A stretch of 64,000 nucleotides of DNA from Anaeromassilibacillus sp. An172 (GCF_002160515.1 NZ_NFKS01000012.1:1-64000); one strand, 5' to 3'; counted from the stretch's first letter, positions 19,201 to 27,274 are shown. Numbers and translations: made by a program. The notes: generated by a model from the letters alone, not told the origin.

Positions 19201-22200
19201 TCAGGCAGTAGGAAACTTCGGTTCAGCATCAATGCTTGAGTTCTTCGAAGATACTACTGTTGAGAATAAGGCAATAGAAAGCATTGCAATTACAACAAAG
19301 CCTGACAGAACAGAATACGTTGTTGGTGATGAGCTGGATACAACAGGTCTTGAGGTTATGGCTACCTTTGACGACGGAACACAAAGTATCATAAGCAACT
19401 CACTCCTCAAGTTCAGTCCTACTATTTTCGACTCAATAGGAGAGAAAACAATAACCGTTACATCTTCACAGAATAGCGCTGCAACAGCAGAGTTTACTGT
19501 AAATGTTTCAGAAAATACAAAGGTTGTAAGCGATATTTTCGTAAGCCATTTACCTGAAAAGACACGTTACTTTGTGGGAGATAATATCGTAACCGATGGA
19601 CTTGTTGTAAAAGCAAACTACACAGACGGTTCACAGGGATATCTCTTTGATAATCAGTATACTGTTGCTCCGAACACATTTACTGAAAACGGCAGTGAAA
19701 TTCCGGTAACAGTTACCTACACAGCTGATGAAACAAAGACTGCAACATTTAATGTTGAGGTTACAAAAAATGTTAAAAACATAATAGTTTCTCAGGTGCC
19801 TGAAAAGGCTATATATTATCTCGGAGACGCACTGGATACAACAGGTATAGCTGTATCAGTAGAATATACCGACGGCACAGTTGAAGAGCTTGAGTCATAC
19901 GATTATATTGTTAAGTCTTCAGGATTTAGCAATACCTCAGGTACAAAGAAGATTACAGTTGAATATCAGAGACTTGCTGATATTTCCACAACATTCTCAG
20001 TACTTGTTTATCCTTATATCACATACAACGGTCTGCGCTATGAGTCTGTTGATAATGAGTATAAGTGTTATGTAAGCGGCGTAGCAGATGAATTAGAGCC
20101 TAATTCAGTTGTTACAATTCCGTCAACTGTAAAGGTTGGTGACCTTGAATTTACCGTAATAGGTATTAGCAAAGACAGTGCAAATGCAACAGGCGCATTT
20201 GAAAATCAAACTGACATTATAGGAATAAACCTTCCTGCTACAGTTACAGACATAAAGGCAGATGCATTTAAGGGTTGTACAAACCTTAAAGAAATCTACC
20301 TCAACGAGCATACAGATTTTGCAAACCTCGTTGTTGAAAACGGAGCTTTTGCAAATGATGAAAACAACAGAGGAAAGATTTATGTTGCTACAGACGCCTA
20401 TGCAGCAGAGCTTAACAGATTGATTGCAGCGGGCGGCAATGTTGAGGGACTCAAATACTTTACAGCAGAATCAGTTACAAATAATATTAAATCAATCAAT
20501 GTTACACTTCCTGATAAGCTTGACTATCATCTTGGTGAAAGCCTTGACCTTACAGGAATGAAGGTTATCGGTGTAACAGCAGATGGACAGGAAATTGAGC
20601 TGGCAGATTCACTGTACACTGTTTCAGACTTAGACAGCACAACAGCAGGAAATAAAAATATTACAGTTACACTTAATAATACTGTAATTGAATATACATT
20701 CCCGGTAAGAGTAATTCCGGCAACACCTGAAATTACAAAACAGCCGGTAGGTAATGTTTATGCAACGGGCGCTGAAAAAGATGCTCTTACAGTAGAAGCA
20801 ACAATCGGCGATAGTGGTAACATAAGCTACCAGTGGTACTCAAATACTACTGAATCAACAGAGGGAGCTGAAAAGATTGACGGAGCTACTGCATCAACAT
20901 ATAAGCCTACAAACGATGTAAAAACATTCTACTATGTAGTTGTTTCAAACAATGACAGCAACGGAAACGAAAATACAGAGATTTCCGTAACAAGTGACAT
21001 TGTATGCGTTGACGTTGGAAATTACACTGCAAAAATTGACGGCGTAGGTTATAGTACCTTGCATGAGGCTGTAACCGCAGCTGAGGACGGAGATAGAATT
21101 GAAATACTCAAGAATATCAACCTTGATTCTTCTATCACAATCAACAAGAGCATAACACTTTCAGGAATGCAGGTAAAACGTACATCAAATACAAGAAATG
21201 TACCATTGTTCCAAATTACAGCAGGAAATGTGGTATTTGAAAATATTACAATCGACGGCGGTGCTATTTGGGATTTAAATTACGATGGTGTCTTGGAAAG
21301 AAATGTACACAACGGAGGAATATCCTCTCAGGAAACAATGGTTCTTGTAACCGGTGGTTCACTTACACTTTCCGACAATGCTGTACTTCAGAATAACTGC
21401 AATGATAATTATAGCAATTCATTCGGCAGTGCAATGAGAATAAGCAACGACAATACAAAGGTTATTATTGACGGCGGCGCAATTATAAATAACTATGAAA
21501 AACGTTTTGGCGGCGCTATTTATATGAATAACATATCATACTTGACTATGAATGACGGAAGAATTTCCGGAAACCAGTCAGGTGATGTTGGTGGAGCAAT
21601 TTGTGTTGATAATAGCTCAGTATTCGTTATGAACGGCGGTTCAATAAACAATAACAACGGACAGAGCAACGGCGGCGTTGTTTGGCTTTCAAACGGAAGC
21701 GCAACTTTCAATGGTGGAACTGTAAAGAATAATAAGACAAACGGAACCGGAAATGTTTATATGAACGGTTCAGGTACAGTTAATATCGGCAATGTTACAA
21801 TGTCCGGAAATATTGCAAACGGCGGAACAGCTGTTCACAATAATAACGGTACAGTAAAGATTACCGGCAAACCATCATTGTCTGATAATACAATCTACCT
21901 TCCAAGCGGAAAGGCTATTTCCGTACAGGCAAACCTTGCAGGTGCAGATAAGATTTCCGTTACAGGTGCAAACATGACAGCCGGAAGAGTTATTGCTAAT
22001 GTTTCCAATACCGAATTTGTTAAGGCGGCGGCTGAGACTTTGACAGTATCAGGATATACATCCTATGCTGAGGGCAATAACGTAAAAATCGGTAATGTTG
22101 TGAACCTTTCTTGGTCAAAGAATCTTCCGATAAATAAGACAATCTTTGCCGGAACACAGCTTGAGCTTGAAGTTGAGGCAACAGGAGCTGATAACATTAC

Positions 22201-22438
22201 ATATACATGGTATATATGCGATGATGCTCAGGGAACAAACCCGAGAGAAATCAATACAACCTCTTCCGAGCCTAACAAGCTTATTTACGGTGACTGTAAC
22301 GAGGGCGTTTGCTACTTCTACTGTGTAGCCTCTGTAAACGACGGAGTTTCAGAGGATATTCAGTCTGAAATTGTTACAGTAAACGTAGTGAAGTTTGCGC
22401 CTTGCTCACAGGCTATTGAGAAATTCTTAAGTGTTTAA
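10220..22438 (+). CDS. Giant multidomain secreted protein, about 4,072 aa
   Basis: I choose a TTG start at 10220 (ATGGAG upstream, immediately before the signal peptide SNWKKKVLSGILAVTML). An earlier in-frame TTG at 10157 has no signal-like start. By rough residue: Ser/Thr/Glu linker 30-100; F5/8C-like 100-247; Ig-like 249-338; beta-helix 340-670; two Ig-like domains to 893; beta-helix 892-1290; InlB-type repeat 1294-1363 (GYKFLGWFDA); two Ig-like domains; F5/8C-like 1580-1745; three YQWQ-type Ig-like repeats to 2017; NPCBM 2024-2190; helical region and transglutaminase-like core (Cys2481 in VCGGIS, His2507 in GQPGHAA, Asp near 2529); F5/8C-like 2873-3012; Big_3-like repeats to 3265; BspA-type leucine-rich segment 3264-3404; further Ig-like domains; beta-helix 3604-3958; Ig-like domain and tail FAPCSQAIEKFLSV. 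No LPXTG or dockerin. It is probably a surface adhesin with protein-modifying activity (inference). Confidence 0.9.
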   Translation: MSNWKKKVLSGILAVTMLSTSIPAFSVSAEEASETVTTETSQEQSTQSQTQETTAEETTQAASEEENSLESSQIDEYSAEETTEVEEAVEIISGKIDSNRIQVTGASSEANGSSGQAIGYGGEKENVLDGDLNTMWHTAWNINDQEKYITFEFNDVVKLTKIKYIRRAYDEDNGTFLNYTVYTKNTEEGEWKASATGSWTWSNPNREQIIEFITPVEAKYVKLVANKTVKDNNFASASEIEFYENIATRPEITSQPKGGYSDSNITLSVTATSDGAELNYQWYENNENSLFGATEIAEATSSSYVVNLEHGQKKYYFVKVTNTKTGISIISDIVMAGHGTAAAMVNGTAYDDLDSAIKAAAVGSVVYVLRDQEISSTILISKNITIEAEAGTTVVLKRSQNFTGDFMFKVQSGANFNVSRTASGKVIIDGGNIASAYGAVKVENGRFYLNSNGVIRNNNSKNSGAAVYTSAGGNSQIHIYGTIKGNHTDVDGGAICSNGFTYVYASSEISDNSAGRNGGGIYNYGGGVASISGGNHSGNTAVGNGGFFWADGKTTISGGTITGNSAANGGGIYGENSPNTVARILELTGGTITGNTATTSGNDIYTSTNHVSFRGNITVGDIYIPNGKSLIVNGAITGSVGFSYGGEPATDGTTVFTGSGYTIKATDAEKIKSVDERMVSEFVNSKVVVKYAPVKINTQPQSIEKVSMNEPASLSIEAESLTGTEVHYQWYRCDDAEGSNPTAIEGATEKQYNPDTNVEGTFYYYCEVSADKAQNSISDIVAVRVVDDSLSEIPMIVSQPQGGTYDIRQQAALSVEAKVTDNGTLSYQWYVVNDGESEGKLLEGKNTAIISVDNEVSGTYYYYCVVTNKNGDKEARSIESDRAEIVVTDAVAAFDGVKYSNFSEAITALKAASYDGTLEIYKDVTLTETINVNSGVNLTVTATPVDGVVPRIVLANNFGNEAFIVNGGTLTIDSVAIDGGAVWVENGMYYETYLGRGSRNTGRSSGKPLINITGGGTVTLNGSASLQNNVANGISGGAVVMTNGTFNMNDNSRIINNYASSHGGALYSSSSNSRINITGNSVVSGNQGGSSTGGICADTGTILNISGGVIEKNFTGGRAGGMFTNGTFNMTGGEIRNNYSGTNGGGMIVNGGTTKISGGSISGNTSGSFGGGISSLVGTVTISDNAVISNNYAGTNGGGIAATGGNLVVNGGRFSGNSAVGNGGAIYRSTDNGTGRIDADFTKITFENNKSVVTGENGGTLSNVYVTRSTNLGNIIANATNDEAFYNAIYFEHTFVVTLHTGIDGETIAKSVRFMGQYDLPELQRNGYKFLGWFDAAEGGNKVEDGSCVITKSNHNLYAHWERTATDTITITQQPTGGVMYKEDENVLSVTAEIASDNDGIIIDEILNYQWYEINSSTNKAEKIEGATSSSITLNTNDRELGIYNFFCIVSGGNAADVKSETARVELISKDVAATPTFNTQPNNVDCFVGDDAVFTANATTVDLGTVTYQWYRSTDNVVNPETDEAIAGATEASYCENTSKAGTYYYYVIATNTITDTKGEIVTSNAVSNVAKLVCHNRITVSTVGSNDVVMTPAYWDKYAVGYKTTSSADGYIGNVASCYGSYGNNTVEKAFDGNWNTFWETNRGGVNNYLEFTFVDSVKVDRILYATRQDGYKGRGYPTTLTIYMAEDEQNYVEVGVAKSSENSGYVMFTLPETIEFKGKMRFEFTSSTFGNWASASELILLRDESTVLDGRATISGNAVPGQELSVNVYDSNAEEFTYQWQYSEDGTTFANIEGATESTYTIKDNDKDGYLRVVLRDKSKTYSGTIISSSYKGLFEAHLDGQGVIGTTLTAKTNYTAENASFKYVWQRKSAEGDYVNIEFQDYSSTYNISVFDINSYIRVGIKYDDSSNAKNDVTDLSGYVFSEPVFVDVQAIMTGVPQVGSVLTASLSGYKESVHYQWQVGDTEDGEFTDIDGATYSEFTITEEYLNKYIRVAITVTESSRELVSVAWQVAEAGTYPEASGDHIYVTDMPKANLITSSVGYGGSVKYDTNISGGTISLKVDGERKYFMKGLGAHAAANMVYDVSDYVKYYHYNRFIAYLGLDFSQGSNGDGVIFKIYTAETYDGNNTVWKNVKTTGVLKGTSEAVYVDLDLTGVNYIKIEIGANWNNASDHSVVADAMLATVDYEPIDTSEFINRVEYYDEKLKAYEAEHPGTSYTELLKDEEYELLLLQRTFVSNATYAVLSSFLYNEENIETLQWFMNDIEALRLYIGGGKPDGSYTRSLNVLKNLYTKHKADLADPVNGSLYKKMMITLSLTHSADVYFWQDSSQKSDPVRRYEIYKKLYDNELLITDVFKNLEVEEMRWVMNNIISDDQIEWLNYYVRYHTNIGNKQINKNNYTPGPYYFITYTMGFNYNQPRFYSAENQVSWEEKWKLDNQYLGTGISSSNVQDKRKIDVYDIDVEYGKVKLWVVFEAGAVCGGISKTGSNLNTVFGIPSVVIGQPGHAAYLQFATTSDNTTGTWGIHNDISGWTGSEKGERMLNGWGSYSWDSAYQVSYVLLAQAALNQPDKYYEAEKLIKIADMYKDDPEKRIEIYREALEVQDINLDAWIALIDAYKQAGKSPSEFSQLAVEISDALTYFPLPMWDVLERLIKPNVGSSELYRGEVSSCQTMALTRAKNATSANTLQDTACRTMANHLLGNNNFKMATFSFDGDKANTLVLNEMYSGGNEVLICLNGNPSDSSSASWINLGTGKEFKLTDEQLAMITPENDIHVRLQGTTSYYTIDITAGSLPSGLYRNDNENRITGNTANLEYKISGETEWHDMTSDVRFNGDVTISVRKKAAGTSLQSGETEFTFTYDKDSDNRKYIPLNRVEYIGCSSEQVDKSGSAKNALDGNINTYWHTWWAGGDNDRYIIVKLDEPVYLTGFDYTPVQSGNGNGRFQTCEIYTSLTGEDGSWTLSGRATGWGNNANKKSLELYNPVYTQYIKVRGAQAVGNFGSASMLEFFEDTTVENKAIESIAITTKPDRTEYVVGDELDTTGLEVMATFDDGTQSIISNSLLKFSPTIFDSIGEKTITVTSSQNSAATAEFTVNVSENTKVVSDIFVSHLPEKTRYFVGDNIVTDGLVVKANYTDGSQGYLFDNQYTVAPNTFTENGSEIPVTVTYTADETKTATFNVEVTKNVKNIIVSQVPEKAIYYLGDALDTTGIAVSVEYTDGTVEELESYDYIVKSSGFSNTSGTKKITVEYQRLADISTTFSVLVYPYITYNGLRYESVDNEYKCYVSGVADELEPNSVVTIPSTVKVGDLEFTVIGISKDSANATGAFENQTDIIGINLPATVTDIKADAFKGCTNLKEIYLNEHTDFANLVVENGAFANDENNRGKIYVATDAYAAELNRLIAAGGNVEGLKYFTAESVTNNIKSINVTLPDKLDYHLGESLDLTGMKVIGVTADGQEIELADSLYTVSDLDSTTAGNKNITVTLNNTVIEYTFPVRVIPATPEITKQPVGNVYATGAEKDALTVEATIGDSGNISYQWYSNTTESTEGAEKIDGATASTYKPTNDVKTFYYVVVSNNDSNGNENTEISVTSDIVCVDVGNYTAKIDGVGYSTLHEAVTAAEDGDRIEILKNINLDSSITINKSITLSGMQVKRTSNTRNVPLFQITAGNVVFENITIDGGAIWDLNYDGVLERNVHNGGISSQETMVLVTGGSLTLSDNAVLQNNCNDNYSNSFGSAMRISNDNTKVIIDGGAIINNYEKRFGGAIYMNNISYLTMNDGRISGNQSGDVGGAICVDNSSVFVMNGGSINNNNGQSNGGVVWLSNGSATFNGGTVKNNKTNGTGNVYMNGSGTVNIGNVTMSGNIANGGTAVHNNNGTVKITGKPSLSDNTIYLPSGKAISVQANLAGADKISVTGANMTAGRVIANVSNTEFVKAAAETLTVSGYTSYAEGNNVKIGNVVNLSWSKNLPINKTIFAGTQLELEVEATGADNITYTWYICDDAQGTNPREINTTSSEPNKLIYGDCNEGVCYFYCVASVNDGVSEDIQSEIVTVNVVKFAPCSQAIEKFLSV

Positions 22439-22484
22439 ATTTAATAATAAACTTCTATACTTCATGAAGATGTATAGATAAATG

Positions 22485-22519
22485 AAAAAATCCTTGGTGT
22501 AAAAGCCAAGGATTTTTTA
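22485..22519 (+). terminator. Intrinsic terminator after the giant gene
   Basis: AAAAAATCCTTGG pairs with CCAAGGATTTTTT over an 8-nt loop. A second small stem TCTATAC/GTATAGA precedes it. Confidence 0.88.
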
Positions 22520-22557
22520 TTAGAACAATTAAGTGAAATTTATGAATTTTTTTATGC

Positions 22558-22586
22558 TTGTTAAGTCTATTTATGTATGATATACT
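22558..22586 (+). promoter_or_regulatory. Promoter of the dockerin protein gene
   Basis: TTGTTA, a 17-nt spacer and TATACT, with the ATGATATACT context shared with the giant gene promoter. Confidence 0.65.
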
Positions 22587-22643
22587 TGTTAAAGAAGATA
22601 TATTACAGCAAATATTAAAAAAATCACAGATAGGAGTATTGGT

Positions 22644-25600
22644 ATGAAAAAACTGCACAGAAAAATTTTGTCTGTTATACTTTCTGTTCTTATGACGGTT
22701 TCTGTTGTAACCTCTGTTTCGGCACAGAGTTATACACATGATACAGAAACAGCAAGCATAACAGAGCTTAATGTAAGCAACGAGGAAGTGTTTTTGTCGG
22801 ATATTTCAGGTACTGCGCTTATAAAATCAAGCGTTGGTTACGGTAATCTGATGTTTGATAAAAACATAGAGGGAGATCAGATTTCCCTGAAGGTAAACGG
22901 TAAAAGGTTCTATTTTGACAAGGGATTGGGAGCACATGCACCGTCCATACTTGTTTACGATTTGGGTGATTATGTAGAAAATCAGGATATGACCAGATTT
23001 ACCGCATATCTCGGAGTTGATTTTTCCAGATGGGACAGCGGAGACGGTGTGACCTTTAAGGTTTCCGTATCCTCCGACAATTCAGTATGGGAAACAGTTG
23101 TTGAAACAGGAACATTAAAAGGAACCACCGAGTCTGTATTTGTGGATATTGACTTGACCGGAAAAAGATATTTGAAAATAGAATCATTTGAAAACGAAAA
23201 CGACGGTGCAGACCATTCAGTTATTGCAGATGCAAAGCTTATAAAGGATGACTATGTTCCGGAGGCTTCAAAGGTTATAAAAACTCTTGATGAGTACGAC
23301 GCAATGATAAAGGATGTAGTTAACCAAAATCCTGGTAAATCCTTTGAACAGCTTGTTGAGGAAAACCAGGAGCTTCAAAATCTTCTGCTTAAAAAAAATT
23401 TTGTTGATATGGCAGGATATTCTGTTTTGAATTATTACTGCAAAACAGAGGAAAATGCAGAGTTTTTAAAGCAGGTTATGGAAGACAATGAATTGCTGGA
23501 GCTTTATATGCAGGGAGGAGATTCAATAGCTTCTTATGATAAAGCCCTTGATGTTCTAAAGGCACTTCTCAGCTCTCATGGAGAGGATTTGCAGGATATT
23601 GAACACGGCGAGCTTTACAGACAGATGATGGTGACATTGTCTTTGACACACTCTATAAATGTTCCTTTCTGGGAGGACGGAAATCAGATTTCAGACCCTG
23701 TTAAAAGATATGAAATTTATAAAAAGCTTTATGATAATGAGCTTCTTATAAATGATGTTTTTGAGGATTTAAACATAGAGGAAATGCGCTGGGTAATGAA
23801 CAATCTCATCAGCGACGACCAGATAGAGTGGCTCAATTACTATGTAAGATTCCATACAGACAGAAAAGATATGGGAGAACTGACAATTGATAACTTTACA
23901 CCGGGTCCATATTATTTTATTACATATCAGTTCGGATACGATTACCTCAAGCCTGAATATTATTCAGAAGAGAATAAAGCGGCATGGCAGGAAAAATGGA
24001 AGCTTACAAACGAATATAAGCTTTCCGATGAAGAAACAAACGGAAAAGCCAGCGTCTATGATATAAATGTGGCTTATGAGGATGGACATCCAAAGCTTTG
24101 GATAGTTTTTGAAGAGGGCTCAGTCTGCGGAGGAATTGCAAAGACCGGAACAAACCTTTTGGCAGCTTTCGGAGTTCCGGGAGTTGTTGTTGGACAGCCG
24201 GGACATGCTGCATATCTCCAGATGGAAAGAAATGAAGACGGCAAATATGTATGGAGCATAGGAAACGATGTTTCCGGATGGAGTCAGTCAAGAAGAGAAG
24301 AGGACCCAACAAGAGAGGACAGAAGAATGCTCATAGGCTGGGGAAATCAGGAATGGGCAAGCTACTACTATGCAAGCTATGTGCTTTTAGCTCAGGATGT
24401 TCTCAACAACGAGGAAACATATTATAAATCCAATAAGCTCAACAAGCTTGCCAAGGTTTATTCAGATGACCCTGAAACCCAGATTGAGATTTATGAAGAA
24501 GCTCTTGCAATAGAAAATAAAAATCTGGATTCCTGGGAAGGACTTATAAAGGCCTATGGAAACGCCGACAAGAGCGAGGATGAATTTTTAAAGCTTGCAG
24601 AGAGAATTTCAGAAAATCTTAAATACTATCCTCTGCCAATGAGCGATATCCTGTCAAATCTGCTTTCATCGTATGTGGAAGATGAAATTGCACTTTCACA
24701 GATTGACAACTACATTCAGGCTTCCTTAAACGATGCTGCAAACGCCACATCAGAGGATGTTTTACAGCCTAACGATGCCAAAACAATGGCAAATTACTTG
24801 CTTGGAAATACAGAGCCTATGGCTACATTCTCCTTTGACGGTGAAAATGCCGGAAAAATAGTTTTGAACGATATGTACAGCGGCGAAAACCAGCTCCTTT
24901 ACAGCATAAGCGGCGACGGCGAGGAAAGCTGGATAAACGCAGGAACTGTAACAGAAATACAGCTTACAGAAGAACAGCTTGCACAGGTAAATGATAATGA
25001 CAATATACTTGTGAGATTGCAGGGTACAACAAATTATTACACAATAGATATCACACAGGGAGAATTGCCAAATACAGCATATCTCAACGATAACGAAAAC
25101 AAGTTTTACGGTATTGACGAGCCTTTGGAGTATCACACAGGCGACGGTATCTGGAAAGACTTGACAGAGGATATAAGATTTGACGGGGATATAAATGTAA
25201 CCATCAGAATAAAAGCTCATGAAACAACCACTCAAAGTGCTGAAAAAACCTTTAGTTTTTCTGACAATACAAGCACAGACAGAAAATATATAACCATTGA
25301 CAGAATTACAGTTGAAGATGTTTCAAGCGAGGAAGCATCACATGAGAATATGGCGCAAAATGCTATTAACGGCGATATAAATACTATATGGCATACCCTC
25401 TGGGACGGTTCCGACACAGACAGATATATAACAATTAAATTTGACGAGGCTGTAAAGCTTTCAGCCTTTGAGTACACACCAAGACAGGACTCAGGAAACG
25501 GAAGAGTTTTGTCATATGAAGTATATACAAGCCTTGACGGAAAAGACTGGAAACTTTCTGCTTCCGGCTATGGCTGGGAAAATAACGCTGAAAAGAAAAC

Positions 25601-25916
25601 AATAGAGTTTGAAACTCCGGTTGAAGCTCAGTATGTGAAATTTGTGGCAACAGAAGGCGTTGGAGGCTTTATGTCTGCGGCTATGCTGGAATTCTACGAG
25701 GACGCTTCCTCAGAAGAAGCATTTGAAATGGGAGATGTAAACCACGACGGACTTTTGAACGTACAGGATGTTACAATGATACAGAAGTATATCACCAAGA
25801 TGGATTTTACAGGCGAAATCTTTGATGAAAAGCTTGCCGATGTAGACGGAAACAATATAATTTCCATTGCAGATGCCACAGCAGTTCAAATAATGATTGC
25901 TTCTTCCAAAAACTGA
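22644..25916 (+). CDS. Secreted NPCBM/transglutaminase-like protein with dockerin
   Basis: This 1,090-residue protein has a signal peptide (MKKLHRKILSVILSVLMTV, cleaved near SVSAQ) and an NPCBM domain at about 57-200 (SSVGYGNLMFD, GLGAHAPS). A helical region at 203-470 leads into a transglutaminase-like core: Cys495 in VCGGIAKTG, His521 in GQPGHAAYLQ and Asp in GNDVSGW about 20 residues on. A linker domain and an F5/8C-like domain at 880-1015 (AINGDINTIWHTLW) follow. The end is a type I dockerin at 1029-1090 with two calcium loops (DVNHDGLLNVQD; DVDGNNIISIAD). The dockerin implies docking onto a cohesin-bearing scaffoldin. The body aligns colinearly with the middle third of the giant upstream. 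Catalysis (cysteine protease or crosslinking) is inferred. Confidence 0.9.
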   Translation: MKKLHRKILSVILSVLMTVSVVTSVSAQSYTHDTETASITELNVSNEEVFLSDISGTALIKSSVGYGNLMFDKNIEGDQISLKVNGKRFYFDKGLGAHAPSILVYDLGDYVENQDMTRFTAYLGVDFSRWDSGDGVTFKVSVSSDNSVWETVVETGTLKGTTESVFVDIDLTGKRYLKIESFENENDGADHSVIADAKLIKDDYVPEASKVIKTLDEYDAMIKDVVNQNPGKSFEQLVEENQELQNLLLKKNFVDMAGYSVLNYYCKTEENAEFLKQVMEDNELLELYMQGGDSIASYDKALDVLKALLSSHGEDLQDIEHGELYRQMMVTLSLTHSINVPFWEDGNQISDPVKRYEIYKKLYDNELLINDVFEDLNIEEMRWVMNNLISDDQIEWLNYYVRFHTDRKDMGELTIDNFTPGPYYFITYQFGYDYLKPEYYSEENKAAWQEKWKLTNEYKLSDEETNGKASVYDINVAYEDGHPKLWIVFEEGSVCGGIAKTGTNLLAAFGVPGVVVGQPGHAAYLQMERNEDGKYVWSIGNDVSGWSQSRREEDPTREDRRMLIGWGNQEWASYYYASYVLLAQDVLNNEETYYKSNKLNKLAKVYSDDPETQIEIYEEALAIENKNLDSWEGLIKAYGNADKSEDEFLKLAERISENLKYYPLPMSDILSNLLSSYVEDEIALSQIDNYIQASLNDAANATSEDVLQPNDAKTMANYLLGNTEPMATFSFDGENAGKIVLNDMYSGENQLLYSISGDGEESWINAGTVTEIQLTEEQLAQVNDNDNILVRLQGTTNYYTIDITQGELPNTAYLNDNENKFYGIDEPLEYHTGDGIWKDLTEDIRFDGDINVTIRIKAHETTTQSAEKTFSFSDNTSTDRKYITIDRITVEDVSSEEASHENMAQNAINGDINTIWHTLWDGSDTDRYITIKFDEAVKLSAFEYTPRQDSGNGRVLSYEVYTSLDGKDWKLSASGYGWENNAEKKTIEFETPVEAQYVKFVATEGVGGFMSAAMLEFYEDASSEEAFEMGDVNHDGLLNVQDVTMIQKYITKMDFTGEIFDEKLADVDGNNIISIADATAVQIMIASSKN

Positions 25917-25951
25917 TACCCATTGAGCAAAACTCAATAATTAAAGAAAAT

Positions 25952-25985
25952 AGACTGCGGTATTTTTGCCGCAGTCTTGCTTTTT
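25952..25985 (+). terminator. Intrinsic terminator after the dockerin gene
   Basis: AGACTGCGG pairs with CCGCAGTCT over an 8-nt loop, followed by TGCTTTTT. A small TTGAG/CTCAA stem precedes it. Confidence 0.88.
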
Positions 25986-26053
25986 ATAAGGTAATAAACA
26001 TATAGTTCCCTGAATATCAATTATTGATATATTTTGTATGGGAGTGAAAATCT

Positions 26054-27190
26054 ATGAAAAAAATCCTTTCTCTGGTGTTGGCTTTTGTTTTTTTACTGCC
26101 ACTTAATATAGTTTCGGTTTCAGCTTTGTCAGACGACGAGGTGACAGCGCCCAGCGCAGTTTTAATTGAACCTGAAACTATGAAGGTGCTTTATGAGAAA
26201 AACGCTCACGAACAGCGAGCCTGTGCCTCGGTCACAAAGGTTATGACCCTTATTTTGGTAATGGAGGCCATAGACTCGGGAAAGCTCAGCTGGGACCAAA
26301 TGATAACCGCTTCTGCCCACGCCGCCTCAATGGGAGGTTCTGATATATGGCTGGAAGAGGGGGAACAGATGTCGGTAAGGGACATGGTAAAAGCTACGGT
26401 TGTGGCTTCTGCTAATGATGCCGCTGTAGCTTTGGCGGAGGCGGTAAGCGGTACAGAGGATGAATTTGTAAGACAGATGAATGAAAAGGCAAAGGCTTTG
26501 GGAATGGAAAACACGGTTTTCAAAAACTGCAACGGACTTGACGAAGAGGGACACCTTACAACCGCTTACGATGTTGCCCTTATGTCCTGCGAACTTATAA
26601 AGCACGAGGAAATCTTTGAGTTTACATCAATTTGGATGGACGAACTCCGTGACGGAAAAACCCAGATAGTGAACACCAACAAGCTTTTAAAATCCTACAA
26701 CGGCATAACCGGACTGAAAACCGGAACAACCTCCCAGGCGGGAAGCTGTATCAGCGCAACAGCGGAAAGGGACGGACTGTCTTTGGTGGCGGTGGTGCTG
26801 GGAAGCGAAACAGGTACTGACAGATTTAAGGCGGCGGCAACTCTTTTGGATTACGGATTTGCAAACTATAAAAAGACAAAATTGACCTTGCCTGAGGATG
26901 CGCCAATGGAAATCAAAGTGAAAAACGGAATGGAAAACAGCGTACAGCTTAAATATGAAATTCCAAAAGATATAATCACCGAAAGCGCAAAGTCACAGCT
27001 TGAAGCAAAGGTAGAGCTTCCGGAAGAGATTGAAGCGCCGGTTACAGAAAATCAGTCATTAGGAACTGTGAGCTTTTATTCCGGTGAAGAAAAAATAGCA
27101 GAATATCCCATTTTGTCCGGTGGGTCATCAAAAGAGGTGAATTTTCAAGACATATTCGCATTTATGATAAAAAATCTGTTTACTACATAA
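26054..27190 (+). CDS. dacF: D-alanyl-D-alanine carboxypeptidase (PBP5/DacF type)
   Basis: This 378-residue S11 peptidase trims the terminal D-Ala from peptidoglycan pentapeptides. It has a signal peptide (KKILSLVLAFVFLLPLN, cleaved near VSA) and the three penicillin-binding motifs: Ser59-x-x-Lys62 in CASVTKVMT, SAN in VVASANDAAVA and KTG in TGLKTGTTS. A C-terminal beta domain follows, and the last residues (FQDIFAFMIKNLF) form a probable amphipathic anchor on the outer membrane face. Length and order are normal for DacF-like enzymes. The ATG has GGGAG upstream. It is monocistronic, between a terminator and the pgi promoter. The exact paralogue name is less sure than the family. Confidence 0.9.
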   Translation: MKKILSLVLAFVFLLPLNIVSVSALSDDEVTAPSAVLIEPETMKVLYEKNAHEQRACASVTKVMTLILVMEAIDSGKLSWDQMITASAHAASMGGSDIWLEEGEQMSVRDMVKATVVASANDAAVALAEAVSGTEDEFVRQMNEKAKALGMENTVFKNCNGLDEEGHLTTAYDVALMSCELIKHEEIFEFTSIWMDELRDGKTQIVNTNKLLKSYNGITGLKTGTTSQAGSCISATAERDGLSLVAVVLGSETGTDRFKAAATLLDYGFANYKKTKLTLPEDAPMEIKVKNGMENSVQLKYEIPKDIITESAKSQLEAKVELPEEIEAPVTENQSLGTVSFYSGEEKIAEYPILSGGSSKEVNFQDIFAFMIKNLFTT

Positions 27191-27274
27191 AACACTTACA
27201 ATGAATATAATGTGACAGAATATGATGACAGCTTAAATATCTGATATAATATAAATGAAAACAACAAAAATTTC

